This document shows positions 17,160-25,775 of a stretch of 64,000 nucleotides of DNA, in pieces. A program made the position numbers and the translations under genes. The first letter of the stretch is position 1; the number at the start of each line of letters is the position of its first letter. A model generated the notes under the pieces. That model did no database searches. It was not told the DNA's origin and saw only the letters and a program-made list of their open reading frames with translations. The DNA is from Acetispira formosa (nom. nud.) (GTDB lineage: Bacteria; Desulfobacterota; Desulfarculia; Adiutricales; Adiutricaceae). Location: assembly GCA_023525915.1 (NCBI GenBank), contig CP026657.1:248001-312000 (forward strand), read 5' to 3'.

Positions 17160-18530
17160 TCAAATAATGCGATTGTTATTGGAAAGGTTGGGCTGGCCCG
17201 TGCCCTCCAAAACACTGGTCCACAAAACCCCATGCGGATCGACCTTTTTCCTCTCCCTGATGGCCAGCGCAATCGGCACATGCACAAAATGATCGTTCCA
17301 CTGGCCTATCAGGAGATCCGTTTTACCCGCCATGGCCGCGTGGACGGCTTTCTGGCCCAGAAAACTGCAATAAACCTGGTCGCTGGCGTTGGCCGGAGCG
17401 CTGCGGATAATGTAGCTGGGGTCTATGTATTTCAGATTTATCTCTTTTTTCAGAGTCTTGAAGTGTGCCTTGATCTGGTCGGCCAGAAACATCCCTATAT
17501 CTTTATGAAGAATGTTGCCGGATGCGTCCTTCTGTTCGCCCTGAGTCTCGAAATATTTCTGGCCGGCGCCTTCAGCCACAACAATAACGGCATGCCCGCG
17601 ATTTTCCAGACGTTTTTCCAGATGAGCCAGAAGCCCGCCGGGGCCGTCAAGGTCAAAGTCTATTTCAGGAATAAGGACATAATTTGCGTCGCTCTGGGCC
17701 AAGGCGGCGGTGGCGGCGATGAAACCGGAATCCCGCCCCATGAGCTTGACCAGGCCGACTCCATGAGGTGCGCCGATAGCCTCGGTGTGGGCGCTGCGGA
17801 TAACGTCGGAGGCAATGGCCACAGCCGTCTCAAAACCAAAAGAGCGGGCCACCATGCCTATATCGTTATCAATAGTTTTAGGTATGCCGACCACGGAAAG
17901 CTTCAGGCCGCGTTTCTTGACTTCCTGGGCAATGCTGTGAGCACCTTTGAGGGTCCCGTCGCCGCCAATGCAGAAGAGAAGGTTGATGTTGAGCCGCTCC
18001 AGGGAGTCGACCATGTCTTCACTCAACATACCCCCGCGTGAGGAACCCAGAATAGTCCCGCCGAATTCGTGGATGTGGGAGACTTTTTTGGCCTCCAGCG
18101 GAATCAGTTCGTGGCCGTATTCAGGGAGCAGCCCCTGATAGCCGTATTTAACGCCAAGAATATTATGAACCCCATACCGATAGTGAAGGGTCATCACCAA
18201 GGCACGGATGACGTCGTTCAAACCGGGGCAAAGCCCCCCGGCGGTGAGAATGGCCGCCCGGACCTTGGACGAATCAAAATAGATGGCCCGTCTGGCCCCA
18301 GCCTCCTCAAAGCTGGCCGGATCTCGGCCGCAGGTGTAATTTTCCCCCAGAGATTTCGTGCTGACGTTAACCAGAATACGGCTGTCGTCTTCAGTGAATG
18401 AATCCCAGTGTGAGGCTGATTCCGGTCCGCTGGAATTAAAGCCCAACAGGGGGGAGGGGATTTTGGCCTGGCCCAGGCTGTCTATGGCCAGATCATTCTC
18501 CCCCAGTTCAAGATTTTTTTCAGTGGTCAT
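17160..18530 (-). CDS. pfkA: ATP-dependent 6-phosphofructokinase (long, group X-type)
   Basis: 456 aa. Phosphorylates fructose 6-phosphate. The phosphate-donor site is GGDGT (189-193), the ATP-type Gly, whereas PPi-dependent enzymes have GGDD. The catalytic loop is PKTIDND (217-223), with the Lys typical of PPi-type and long clade X enzymes instead of PGTIDND. MGRDSG and EGAGQ motifs follow. The combination fits the plant/trypanosomatid/spirochaete-like ATP-PFKs. An N-terminal extension of ~90 residues precedes the core. Translationally coupled to the YkgJ-like gene. Confidence 0.92.
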   Translation of the reverse strand: MTTEKNLELGENDLAIDSLGQAKIPSPLLGFNSSGPESASHWDSFTEDDSRILVNVSTKSLGENYTCGRDPASFEEAGARRAIYFDSSKVRAAILTAGGLCPGLNDVIRALVMTLHYRYGVHNILGVKYGYQGLLPEYGHELIPLEAKKVSHIHEFGGTILGSSRGGMLSEDMVDSLERLNINLLFCIGGDGTLKGAHSIAQEVKKRGLKLSVVGIPKTIDNDIGMVARSFGFETAVAIASDVIRSAHTEAIGAPHGVGLVKLMGRDSGFIAATAALAQSDANYVLIPEIDFDLDGPGGLLAHLEKRLENRGHAVIVVAEGAGQKYFETQGEQKDASGNILHKDIGMFLADQIKAHFKTLKKEINLKYIDPSYIIRSAPANASDQVYCSFLGQKAVHAAMAGKTDLLIGQWNDHFVHVPIALAIRERKKVDPHGVLWTSVLEGTGQPNLSNNNRII

Positions 18531-18636
18531 AAGCTATTAACTCCTATAGCGGTTGTACAGTCGCTGAAATTCCGCCGTGCCGTAATAAATCATTTTATGA
18601 CATTCCGCCCCTCAAATCAACCGGGCTGGGCCCGGA

Positions 18637-18810
18637 CCAGCAATTCTAATTATAGCCGACTCCGCCGCATAAAGCTGGGGTCGAGCGTAGCGAGACGGAG
18701 CGCCAGCGACTAGTTTTGAGGGAAAAATAGCCGCTCGCGAAACAAAAACCACGCTTTTTGTGTAGCTACGAGTCGTAAGTTTAGGAAAAAGCCATAATTA
18801 AAATAGCTGG
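18637..18810. mobile_element. MITE-like element, family 1, copy 1
   Basis: Terminal inverted repeats CAGCAATTCTAATTAT and ATAATTAAAATAGCT bound about 165 bp containing the palindromic GTCGAGCGTAGCGAGAC and ACCACGCTTTTTGTGTAGC. GGGCCCGGAC flanks both sides as a direct repeat (18628-18637 and 18809-18818), which looks like a 9-10 bp target duplication. The target is the tail of the 90 bp repeat at 18809-18900. The second copy is at 38868-39037. Confidence 0.75.
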
Positions 18811-18900
18811 GCCCGGACCCAATGTCTGGGTATCTTCTTCCCGAATAGTTAATTTTGGCGGCCATCATCGTATTAAGAATGGTGCCCCCGTGCCTATCAG
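18809..18900 (-). repeat. 90 bp conserved intergenic element, copy 1
   Basis: On the minus strand: GGGGGCACCATTCTTAATAC, GATGATGGCCGCC, TAACTATTCGGGAA and the hairpin ACCCAGACATTGGGT. Shared with copies near 38386, 47886 and 62085. A MITE interrupts its tail. Confidence 0.7.
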
Positions 18901-19005
18901 TGGCGTGTTTCGGGCGCTATTTCCCTGATTTCACTTGATAGTGGGCAAATTTTGTCACCTGAAAATGGCATGAAATATGCTTTTACTATTGGCAAGGAGT
19001 CTACA

Positions 19006-19098
19006 ATGAACCATTTTCCTACCAAACACTTTGTCCCTCCGACAAACCTTTCCGGACGTGTGAGTCCAGCTTTCCAGCCAGGTTTCCCTCCCCCCTGA
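19006..19098 (+). CDS. Possible small protein of 30 aa
   Basis: ATG at 19006 with an ideal AAGGAG 6 nt upstream; product MNHFPTKHFVPPTNLSGRVS... ending in a Pro-rich tail. A promoter-like TTGTCA-18-TATGCT lies at 18952-18981, and a 10 bp stem (AGGCCGCTGA/TCAGCGGCCT, 19100-19124) lies just after the stop. No gene follows on this strand, so it is not an obvious leader peptide. Coding is inferred from signals only. Confidence 0.4.
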   Translation: MNHFPTKHFVPPTNLSGRVSPAFQPGFPPP

Positions 19099-19141
19099 AG
19101 GCCGCTGATCAATTCAGCGGCCTCCTGCGTTCCGGGGCCTA

Positions 19142-20380
19142 TCAATGGGCATAAGGCCATATCTCCAGGTCGGATGATTTGGCTCCAGCCTCAGGTTTTC
19201 GGTATTCAACTATCATGTTTTTGCCGTTATTTTTGGCCGCATACAAAGCCTCATCCGCATGTTTCAGATAAAGATCCAGATTTTCTCCGTCTTCGGGCAC
19301 GCCGTCGGTTATGCCTATGCTGACGGTAAACTTGAAGTCCGGCTGCTGAATGAAGAAAGATGAGGCAATCCCTTCCATGATGCGCTGGCCGACTTTCCAG
19401 GCGATTCGGGTTGTGGAAGATGGCAGCATAACCACAAATTCCTCTCCGCCATAACGGCAGGAGAGATCTTCATTGCGGAGGCTGTTCCTGATCACGTCGG
19501 CCAGACGCACCAGCACCAGGTCGCCAAAGCCGTGACCATAGGTGTCATTGGCGAGCTTAAAGGAATCAATATCAAAAAAAAGCAGGGCCAGTGATTTTTT
19601 ATCCTGGCGGTGGCGCTCAAAAACCTTGACCGCCGCCTCCATGAAACTGCGCCGGTTCGATAGACCCGTCAGGGCGTCGGTGGTGGCCATTTCGGTGATG
19701 AGTTTGTCGGTGTGCTCCTTCATCAAAAGAAGATAAGCCGAAAGGGTAAATATCATCAGCAGAACCAGCGAGAGAAATGTCAGGGTCTGAATGAAGAAGT
19801 TGGTTAGAATATCAATGGAATAGAACAGTGCGTAAACGGCCCGGGGCAGCAGAAGGCAGAGGAAGAAAAGATAAAACACGCCTACCAGCCGTTTAAAATG
19901 GCTCACGTCGCGGGTCAGGAGAAGCTTGAGGTTTGGAATCACCAGAATACAGAACACACAGATTGAAGCCAGCATAACCCGGAGGGAGGAATCCGGCAGA
20001 AAGAAATCAATGGTGTTGAAGCCGATAATGGCTATAATCAAGATAGCCAGACAGGCTTTGAGGATTTTGGGGTCCCTTTTGCCGATAATGGCCAGCATGG
20101 CCCTGGCTTCCCAGTAAAAGCCGATAAACAGAAAGGTGTTGCCGCAGTTGACGGAAAAGAATTCCGGCAGTTGACCGCGAAAAAACAGAAAAAAATAAGC
20201 CAGAGACTGAAAGCTTTTGGCCAGCACATAATAAAGCGACAGAGCCCGATCCTGTTTATGGCTGGTGGAAAATCGATAGGAATAGACCAGGAGAACAGAG
20301 GTGATGTTGCCCCAGAACAGAACCGATATCAATGTTTTCACATCGATATTTAAAAGCGGATACAAAATTTCGCGAAGCAT
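19142..20380 (-). CDS. Membrane-bound diguanylate cyclase (GGDEF)
   Basis: 412 aa. About seven or eight hydrophobic segments span residues 13-222, forming an unclassified integral membrane sensor. The C-terminal GGDEF domain (about 230-395) starts with DALTGLSNRR and has the active GGEEF (311-315) for c-di-GMP synthesis. An RxxD inhibitory site (RNED, 302-305) lies exactly five residues before it, so product inhibition is expected. Monocistronic. The input signal is unknown; no EAL protein is in the window. Confidence 0.93.
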   Translation of the reverse strand: MLREILYPLLNIDVKTLISVLFWGNITSVLLVYSYRFSTSHKQDRALSLYYVLAKSFQSLAYFFLFFRGQLPEFFSVNCGNTFLFIGFYWEARAMLAIIGKRDPKILKACLAILIIAIIGFNTIDFFLPDSSLRVMLASICVFCILVIPNLKLLLTRDVSHFKRLVGVFYLFFLCLLLPRAVYALFYSIDILTNFFIQTLTFLSLVLLMIFTLSAYLLLMKEHTDKLITEMATTDALTGLSNRRSFMEAAVKVFERHRQDKKSLALLFFDIDSFKLANDTYGHGFGDLVLVRLADVIRNSLRNEDLSCRYGGEEFVVMLPSSTTRIAWKVGQRIMEGIASSFFIQQPDFKFTVSIGITDGVPEDGENLDLYLKHADEALYAAKNNGKNMIVEYRKPEAGAKSSDLEIWPYAH

Positions 20381-20654
20381 ATTTTTCTCTCATTTTTGCG
20401 GCATGAATTTAAGTATTGGTTTAATGCGCCCATATGTTGTCCATAATTAGATGGACGTTAATTTTATCATTTCGCTGCGGCCGATTCAAAAAATGCTATA
20501 AATATTGGTAAAACACTGTTATAAAAGAGTAATTGGCCGTATACATTCCCATGGCGCCATGATTATGATGCCCAGCGTCTTTACAAGAAGCCAGGCTCAC
20601 TAATATACAATCTTTCATAATAGACGGCTGAGGTAGCTTTTTCAAGGGGGAAAA

Positions 20655-21509
20655 ATGAAAATAAAAGACATTATCAATCGGAGCATGGACGTTGCCCCCT
20701 GGGTGGACGGCGAAAAAATTCCCTGGAATGATCCGGGGTTGAGCCAGCGAATCCTGGCCAGTCACCTCTCTCAGGACACCGACTGGGCCAGCCGCCGCTT
20801 TGACATTATCGACCGGCAGCTGGATTGGATCAACAGCCGGCTCAAACCGGGCAGCCGCATCCTGGATCTGGGCTGTGGACCCGGCTTCTACACCCAGTGG
20901 CTCATCGGGCTGGGCCATAGCTGCGTCGGCGTTGATTTTTCTCCGGCCTCCATTGAATACGCCCGGCAAAAGGCCGCTGAAAGCGGCACACCTGAAGACA
21001 GGCTGACCTACATTTTAGGTGATATCCGCCAATATCAGCCGGATGGGCTATTTGACTGCGTTATGATGATTTTTGGTGAAATCAATGTCTTCACCGAAAG
21101 CGACGCCCGCCATATTTTCCAGATGGCCAGCCAGGCCCTCAGGCCGGGCGGGCTTTTCATTCTGGAAGGTCATACCTTTAACGCCGTTGAGGAAACCGGC
21201 ATGTCTCCCACTATGTGGTGGCACGCGGCGGAAGGGGAGGGGCTTATGGCCAGTGAACCCCACCTGTGCCTCCAGGAGAATTTCTGGGATGAGGCTGGCC
21301 GTACGGCTACCACCCGTTATTATATAATTGATGGGGAAACAGCTGAAACACGCTTGTTCTGCTCCTCAATGACCGCCTATACCGAAGAGGGTTATTCCCA
21401 CCTCTTTACCGGGTCCGGGTTCCAGCCGCCGGTCTTCCTTTCCACAGAACAATGGCCGGTGGGCGCCCCCTTTGAGGGGCAGATGATGACCATGGCCGCC
21501 GTCAAGTAG
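20655..21509 (+). CDS. Class I SAM-dependent methyltransferase
   Basis: 284 aa. Motif I ILDLGCGPGFYTQWL (about 70-84), the acidic loop VGVDFSPASIEYA and motif IV-like FDCVMMIFGEINVF indicate a Rossmann-fold AdoMet enzyme. The long C-terminal region with several Trp residues is typical of small-molecule methyltransferases, but the substrate is not recognisable. A run of AAGGGGG 5 nt before the ATG fixes the start. Followed by the 21544-21580 inverted repeat and a tetR gene. Confidence 0.85.
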   Translation: MKIKDIINRSMDVAPWVDGEKIPWNDPGLSQRILASHLSQDTDWASRRFDIIDRQLDWINSRLKPGSRILDLGCGPGFYTQWLIGLGHSCVGVDFSPASIEYARQKAAESGTPEDRLTYILGDIRQYQPDGLFDCVMMIFGEINVFTESDARHIFQMASQALRPGGLFILEGHTFNAVEETGMSPTMWWHAAEGEGLMASEPHLCLQENFWDEAGRTATTRYYIIDGETAETRLFCSSMTAYTEEGYSHLFTGSGFQPPVFLSTEQWPVGAPFEGQMMTMAAVK

Positions 21510-21543
21510 GTGCCTGTAAACCGTTAAAATCAATCAGTTATCT

Positions 21544-21580
21544 GAAATATAATCACCTGATGATCAGGTGGTTATATTTT
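21544..21580. promoter_or_regulatory. 16 bp inverted repeat: terminator or operator
   Basis: AAATATAATCACCTGA, loop TGA, then TCAGGTGGTTATATTT with one mismatch. It is followed by a few T residues, so it may terminate the methyltransferase transcript. It also lies just upstream of the tetR promoter and could be an operator. Confidence 0.55.
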
Positions 21581-21584
21581 GATC

Positions 21585-21613
21585 TTGACATTAATTAATC
21601 AATTAATTAATAT
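21585..21613 (+). promoter_or_regulatory. tetR promoter with an overlapping operator-like palindrome
   Basis: TTGACA, 17 bp, TAATAT. The spacer is the near-palindrome TTAATTAATCAATTAATTAA (21591-21610), a good candidate autoregulatory TetR site. The -10 ends only 6 nt before the ATG, which implies a leaderless transcript; no ribosome binding site is present. Confidence 0.6.
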
Positions 21614-21619
21614 TCAATA

Positions 21620-22288
21620 ATGAAAAAGACGCAAAACATAAACAGCAAAAAACCAGGACGCCCCAAAGCGACACCGCAAACAGCGGCCCCAAGGGAAGAA
21701 CTGTTAAACGCGGCCGCCTATCTTTTTTCCAAAAACGGCATGGCCGCCACTTCCCTGGCCAAAGTCGCCGCTGAGGCGGGCCTGACTTCGGCCATGATCC
21801 ATTATTATTTCAAAAACAAGGAACAGTTGATCGAAGCTGTGGCTGAAGAGAGGCTGGCCTGTTTCCTAAGGCTGGTGCTCAGTGATGAAAAGCCCGATGG
21901 AAACACTGATCTGGAAGTTTTTTTTGACGCTCTCCTACATCGGCTGAGCCGGGCCTGCGTCACTCACCCCTGGATTCCCCAACTGTGGCTGAGGGAAATC
22001 ATCACCGAAGGGGGCGGCTTGAGAAGCCACCTTCTGAAGCATCTGCCTCTGGATCTTTTCAGGGAGGTATCAGCCCTTTACCGGCAAAGGCAGGCAGATG
22101 GCCAATACCCTGAAGACATTGAGCCGGCCCTGCTGTTTCTGACCACCATTTCCAGCTTCATGCTGCCCCTGGCCATTGGCGACATGATAAAACAATTGCC
22201 CGGTATTGAGTGTGTGGAGCCGGAACAATTAGCGGAACACGCTTCCGCGGTCGTCCGCCACGGTTTTTTCGGCCGGACGAAAGATTGA
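21620..22288 (+). CDS. TetR/AcrR family transcriptional regulator
   Basis: 222 aa. A basic N-terminal tail (KKPGRPKATP) leads into the TetR helix-turn-helix (about 28-75): LLNAAAYLFSKNGMAATSLAKVAAEAGLTSAMIHYYFKNK split over the usual three helices. The C-terminal ligand domain resembles that of YbiH/CecR-type regulators. It leads the HlyD-ABC export operon (38 bp gap) and likely represses it and itself. The ATG at 21620 has no ribosome binding site and lies at the predicted transcription start. Confidence 0.9.
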   Translation: MKKTQNINSKKPGRPKATPQTAAPREELLNAAAYLFSKNGMAATSLAKVAAEAGLTSAMIHYYFKNKEQLIEAVAEERLACFLRLVLSDEKPDGNTDLEVFFDALLHRLSRACVTHPWIPQLWLREIITEGGGLRSHLLKHLPLDLFREVSALYRQRQADGQYPEDIEPALLFLTTISSFMLPLAIGDMIKQLPGIECVEPEQLAEHASAVVRHGFFGRTKD

Positions 22289-22325
22289 TGAAAACTATTC
22301 GCCCTCAAGGCCAAAGGAGAGTTTT

Positions 22326-23315
22326 ATGACAGGCAAAAGAAATATCAGGAACCTGACAGTATCATTAATTGCCGCACTGCTCCTGACCTCCTCCTGTTCC
22401 AGCGGGCCGGAAACCTATCAAGGCTATGTGGAGGGTGAATTCCTGTATCTGGCTTCCTCCCAATCAGGCCGCCTTAATGGCTTAGCCGCCTCCTCCGGCT
22501 TTCTGGCGGAAAAGGGCCAGCCCCTGTTCACTCTTGATGGCGAATATGAAACCACATTAGTCAAACAGGCCGAAGCCGAACTGGCCGCCGCCCGCGACAG
22601 CCTGGCCGACCTCAGGCGCGGCCTGAGGGAAACTGAAATCGCGGCCATAGAGGCCCAGATTGCCCAGGCCAGGGCGGCTCTGGAGAATTCAGCCTCTAAT
22701 TATAAACGGATTCAGGCCCTGTATGCTTCCCGGACCACCCCTAAATCGCAGCTGGACGCGGCCAGGGCTGAGGCCGAAGCCGATGCGGCCAAAGTTGAGC
22801 AGTTGGAGAGCCAACTGGCTACGGCACTGTCACCCACCGGCCGCGATGAGCAGATTGCCGCCCAGGCCGCGAAAGTCGCCGCCCTGGAGGCCGCCGTGGA
22901 GCAGGCCCAATGGCGTCTGGATGAGAAGGTGGTGGCCGCTCCGGCGGCAGGGCTGGTTTTCGACATTTTTTTCCGGCCCGGCGAATGGGTAGGGGCGGGA
23001 AATCCCGTAGTCCGCTTCCTGCCGCCGGAAAATGTCAAGGTGAGGTTCTTCGTGCCGGAGGCGGCTTTTTCTGGCCTCTCTCATGGGCAGAAAGTGGCCT
23101 TGAGCATGGATGGCCGCTCTGAGCCGGTGGCCGCTGTAATCAGCTATCTGGCCCCGGAGGCCGAATATTCTCCGCCGGTTATCTACAGCAACGAACGCCG
23201 CGAGAAGCTTCTGTTTATGGTCGAAGCCCGTCCGGTGGAGGCGGCCTCCGGCCTCAAGCCGGGGCAGCCGGTCACTGTCCGCCCTTTTGAGCCTGATATG
23301 GGAGGCCGCTCATGA
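22326..23315 (+). CDS. HlyD-family periplasmic adaptor lipoprotein of an ABC exporter
   Basis: 329 aa. Signal peptide ends in a lipobox (LLTSSC, Cys26). The barrel-sandwich half motif (LASSQSGRLNGLAASSG) is followed by a long alpha hairpin (about 80-195), the second barrel half and a beta-barrel domain, as in YbhG. It bridges the inner-membrane ABC pump to an outer-membrane channel not encoded here. Its stop overlaps the ATPase start by 4 bp (ATGA). GGAGAG 4-9 nt upstream supports the start. Confidence 0.92.
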   Translation: MTGKRNIRNLTVSLIAALLLTSSCSSGPETYQGYVEGEFLYLASSQSGRLNGLAASSGFLAEKGQPLFTLDGEYETTLVKQAEAELAAARDSLADLRRGLRETEIAAIEAQIAQARAALENSASNYKRIQALYASRTTPKSQLDAARAEAEADAAKVEQLESQLATALSPTGRDEQIAAQAAKVAALEAAVEQAQWRLDEKVVAAPAAGLVFDIFFRPGEWVGAGNPVVRFLPPENVKVRFFVPEAAFSGLSHGQKVALSMDGRSEPVAAVISYLAPEAEYSPPVIYSNERREKLLFMVEARPVEAASGLKPGQPVTVRPFEPDMGGRS

Positions 23316-24256
23316 CCGGGTTAAACGCCGCCGCTCTGGCTCCGGTTATAGATGTGCATGGCTTGAATAAATTTTTTGGCGAAAAACATGTGGTCAACGA
23401 TTTGAATCTCCAGATCTGGCCGGGCGAAATTTTCGGGTTCCTCGGCCCCAACGGCAGCGGCAAGACCACCTCCATCCGCCTGATGTGCGGTCTGTTGACC
23501 CCCGATTCCGGGGGCGGCACCTGCCTGGGCTACGACCTCCGGGAGGGGGAGAAGATTCGCCGCTCCATTGGCTATATGACCCAGAAATTCTCCTACTGGG
23601 ATGACCTGACCATCAGGGAAAACCTTGATTTTGTGGCCAGAGTCTACAACTTGCCCGACCGCAAAAAGCTGGTGGATGAGACCCTGGAGCGGCTGGGCCT
23701 TTCGGCCCGCTCCGGTCAGCTGGTGGGGTCGCTCTCCGGCGGCTGGAAGCAGAGGCTGGCCCTGGCCGCCACCATGCTTCACAGCCCCAAACTGCTTCTG
23801 CTGGATGAACCCACCGCCGGGGTCGACCCGCAGGCCCGGCGTGATTTCTGGGAGGAACTGCACCGGCTGGCGGCCACCGGCATTTCCATTCTGGTCAGCA
23901 CCCACTATATGGATGAGGCCGAACGTTGCCATAAACTGGCCTATCTGGCCTATGGCCGCCTTCTGGCTCAGGGCACGGCGGCCGAGGTCATCGCGGGCCA
24001 GAACCTTTTTACCTGGAAAATCACCGGCCCGGATTTGCTGAAACTTTCTGGCGAACTGCGAAAAATGCCGGCCGTGGCCCAAACCGTGGTGTTCGGCCAG
24101 GATCTTCATGTCAGCGGGTGTGATCCCGCAGCTATGAGAGATGTTCTGGCCGTCCTGCCGCCGGAATATCAAGTCGCAGTGCAGGATACTGAACTTGAAG
24201 ACGTCTTTATTTACCTGATGAGCCTGTCGCAGGATAATTTTACAACCCTCTCCTGA
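23312..24256 (+). CDS. ABC exporter ATP-binding subunit (YbhF-like half)
   Basis: 314 aa. Walker A GPNGSGKTT, Q-loop MTQKFSYWDD, signature LSGGWKQR, Walker B LLLLDEP and the switch His in STHYMDEAERC are all intact. It drives the ABC-2 permease encoded next. E. coli YbhF is a double ATPase; here there is one nucleotide domain, so it would act as a dimer. Confidence 0.94.
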   Translation: MTGLNAAALAPVIDVHGLNKFFGEKHVVNDLNLQIWPGEIFGFLGPNGSGKTTSIRLMCGLLTPDSGGGTCLGYDLREGEKIRRSIGYMTQKFSYWDDLTIRENLDFVARVYNLPDRKKLVDETLERLGLSARSGQLVGSLSGGWKQRLALAATMLHSPKLLLLDEPTAGVDPQARRDFWEELHRLAATGISILVSTHYMDEAERCHKLAYLAYGRLLAQGTAAEVIAGQNLFTWKITGPDLLKLSGELRKMPAVAQTVVFGQDLHVSGCDPAAMRDVLAVLPPEYQVAVQDTELEDVFIYLMSLSQDNFTTLS

Positions 24257-24273
24257 GTGTAAAGAGGTGTGAT

Positions 24274-25413
24274 ATGGCCAGCGATTCTTTTTCCCCGACC
24301 CGCTGGTGGGGAGTTGTCTTGAAGGAATTTTTGCAGCTCCGGCGTGACCGCGTAACTTTCGCGCTGATAATCGGCCTCCCGATTGCCCAGTTGCTGCTCT
24401 TCGGCTTTGCCATTAACGCCGATCCCAAAAACCTGCCGGTGGCCATTGTCGACCCCAATCCATCCGAGTTCAGCCGAAGTCTGGCTTCCGCCTTGAACAG
24501 CACCGGCTATTTCAAGGTTACCCGCCTCCTGGAAAGCGAGGAGGACGCCAAACGCACCCTACTGAGGGGGCGGGAGCTTTTCGTGATAAACATCCCGGCC
24601 GATTTTACCAAAGAGTTGGTGCGCGGCCATAAGCCCGACTTACTGGTGGAGGTGGACGCCAGCGATCCCGGAGTCAGCGGGCAATCGCTGATGGCTATCA
24701 GCCAGATGCCTTTTATCGCGCTCAAACGGGAACTGAGCGGCCCCCTGTTACCCCTGGCCCCGGATTCCCCGCCCTTCGGCGTACAAATTCATCGCCTCTA
24801 CAACCCGGAAGGATTGACCCGCTATAACATGATCCCCAGCCTGATGGGCGTGATCCTGACGATCACCATGGTCATGATGACCTCCCTGGCCCTGACCCGG
24901 GAAAGGGAGCGCGGCACGATGGAGAATATGCTCTCCATGCCGTTGAAGCCTCTGGAGGTGCTGAGCGGCAAAATGGTGCCCTATATTTTTATTGGTTTTA
25001 TTCAGGCTACCATAATCCTCATTGCCGCCCGCTTATTTTTTCAGGTGCCCGTGGCCGGCGGGCTGGCGGCCGTCTATCTGGCCACCATGCTGTATGTCAC
25101 CACCAATCTGGCCGTGGGCATAACCATATCTTCCCTGGCCCGCAATCAGCTTCAGGCCATTCAGATGACCATCATGTTTTTTATGCCCAACCTCTTGCTG
25201 TCGGGTTTCCTGTATTCTGTTCTGGGAGAACCCAAATGGGCCAGAATTCTGAGCGAAATGCTGCCTCTGACGCATTTCAACCGTCTGATTAGAAGCATAT
25301 TCCTCAAGGCCGGGGATTTTTCCGACCTCTGGCCCAGTGTCTGGCCAATCCTTCTCTTTACCGTGCTGGTCATGTTTCTGGCCGACCGCACATATAAAAC
25401 TACTTTGGATTAG
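24274..25413 (+). CDS. ABC-2 type exporter permease (YbhS/YbhR-like)
   Basis: 379 aa. An N-terminal helix (about 28-48), a ~140-residue periplasmic domain and five C-terminal membrane helices with the ABC-2 signature segment LTRERERGTMENMLSMP. Only one permease gene follows the ATPase, whereas ybhSR has two, so a homodimer is likely. In YbhGFSR-type systems the cargo is cationic drugs or Na+/Li+; here it is unknown. Confidence 0.92.
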   Translation: MASDSFSPTRWWGVVLKEFLQLRRDRVTFALIIGLPIAQLLLFGFAINADPKNLPVAIVDPNPSEFSRSLASALNSTGYFKVTRLLESEEDAKRTLLRGRELFVINIPADFTKELVRGHKPDLLVEVDASDPGVSGQSLMAISQMPFIALKRELSGPLLPLAPDSPPFGVQIHRLYNPEGLTRYNMIPSLMGVILTITMVMMTSLALTRERERGTMENMLSMPLKPLEVLSGKMVPYIFIGFIQATIILIAARLFFQVPVAGGLAAVYLATMLYVTTNLAVGITISSLARNQLQAIQMTIMFFMPNLLLSGFLYSVLGEPKWARILSEMLPLTHFNRLIRSIFLKAGDFSDLWPSVWPILLFTVLVMFLADRTYKTTLD

Positions 25414-25601
25414 CAGATATTTTATAGTTTTTAATCCGCAATCACCGGCTTCCGGCTCCCACAGGGGCTCACAAGTAACAAATTCTTTGAACGCCGCTTC
25501 CCGGCCGTTACTTTGCATTCAGACGGGCCGCAGCCTCGGCGTTGGCGGCGGGCCCTGCCCGCTATTCACACTTTTCAGCCCTGGGGAAAGACGATCAAGT
25601 A

Positions 25602-25686
25602 GCCGCCGGGAGAAATGTTTTTGCCCGGCTCCGGTGACTAAAGACCCCCGGAACCGGAGCCGGGCAAAAACATTTCTCCCGGCGGC
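25602..25686 (-). repeat. 85 bp hairpin element, copy H1
   Basis: Stem GCCGCCGGGAGAAATG... pairs almost perfectly over ~30 bp. The inner stem is CTCCGGT/ACCGGAG and the apical sequence, read on the minus strand, TCCGGGGGTCTTTAGTC. The flank TTTCAGCCCTGGGG-AAG is shared with the other copies. It occupies the 362 bp gap between the ABC permease and the DUF3786 gene, where I see no ORF. Confidence 0.85.
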
Positions 25687-25775
25687 GCCCGCCCGCTATA
25701 TTTTTAATATGCACTGCGTAGTTGTGGAAAATCTGTTATAATAACTGAAATCCACTCCAGAAAGGTTGATATATC

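Noticed and set aside
23321..24172. A 283-codon minus-strand frame
   Set aside because: Antisense shadow of an intact ABC ATPase gene.
25602..25686. The 85 bp hairpins as simple Rho-independent terminators
   Set aside because: They lack a terminal U run, have a conserved apical sequence and sit far from the preceding stop (40-190 bp).
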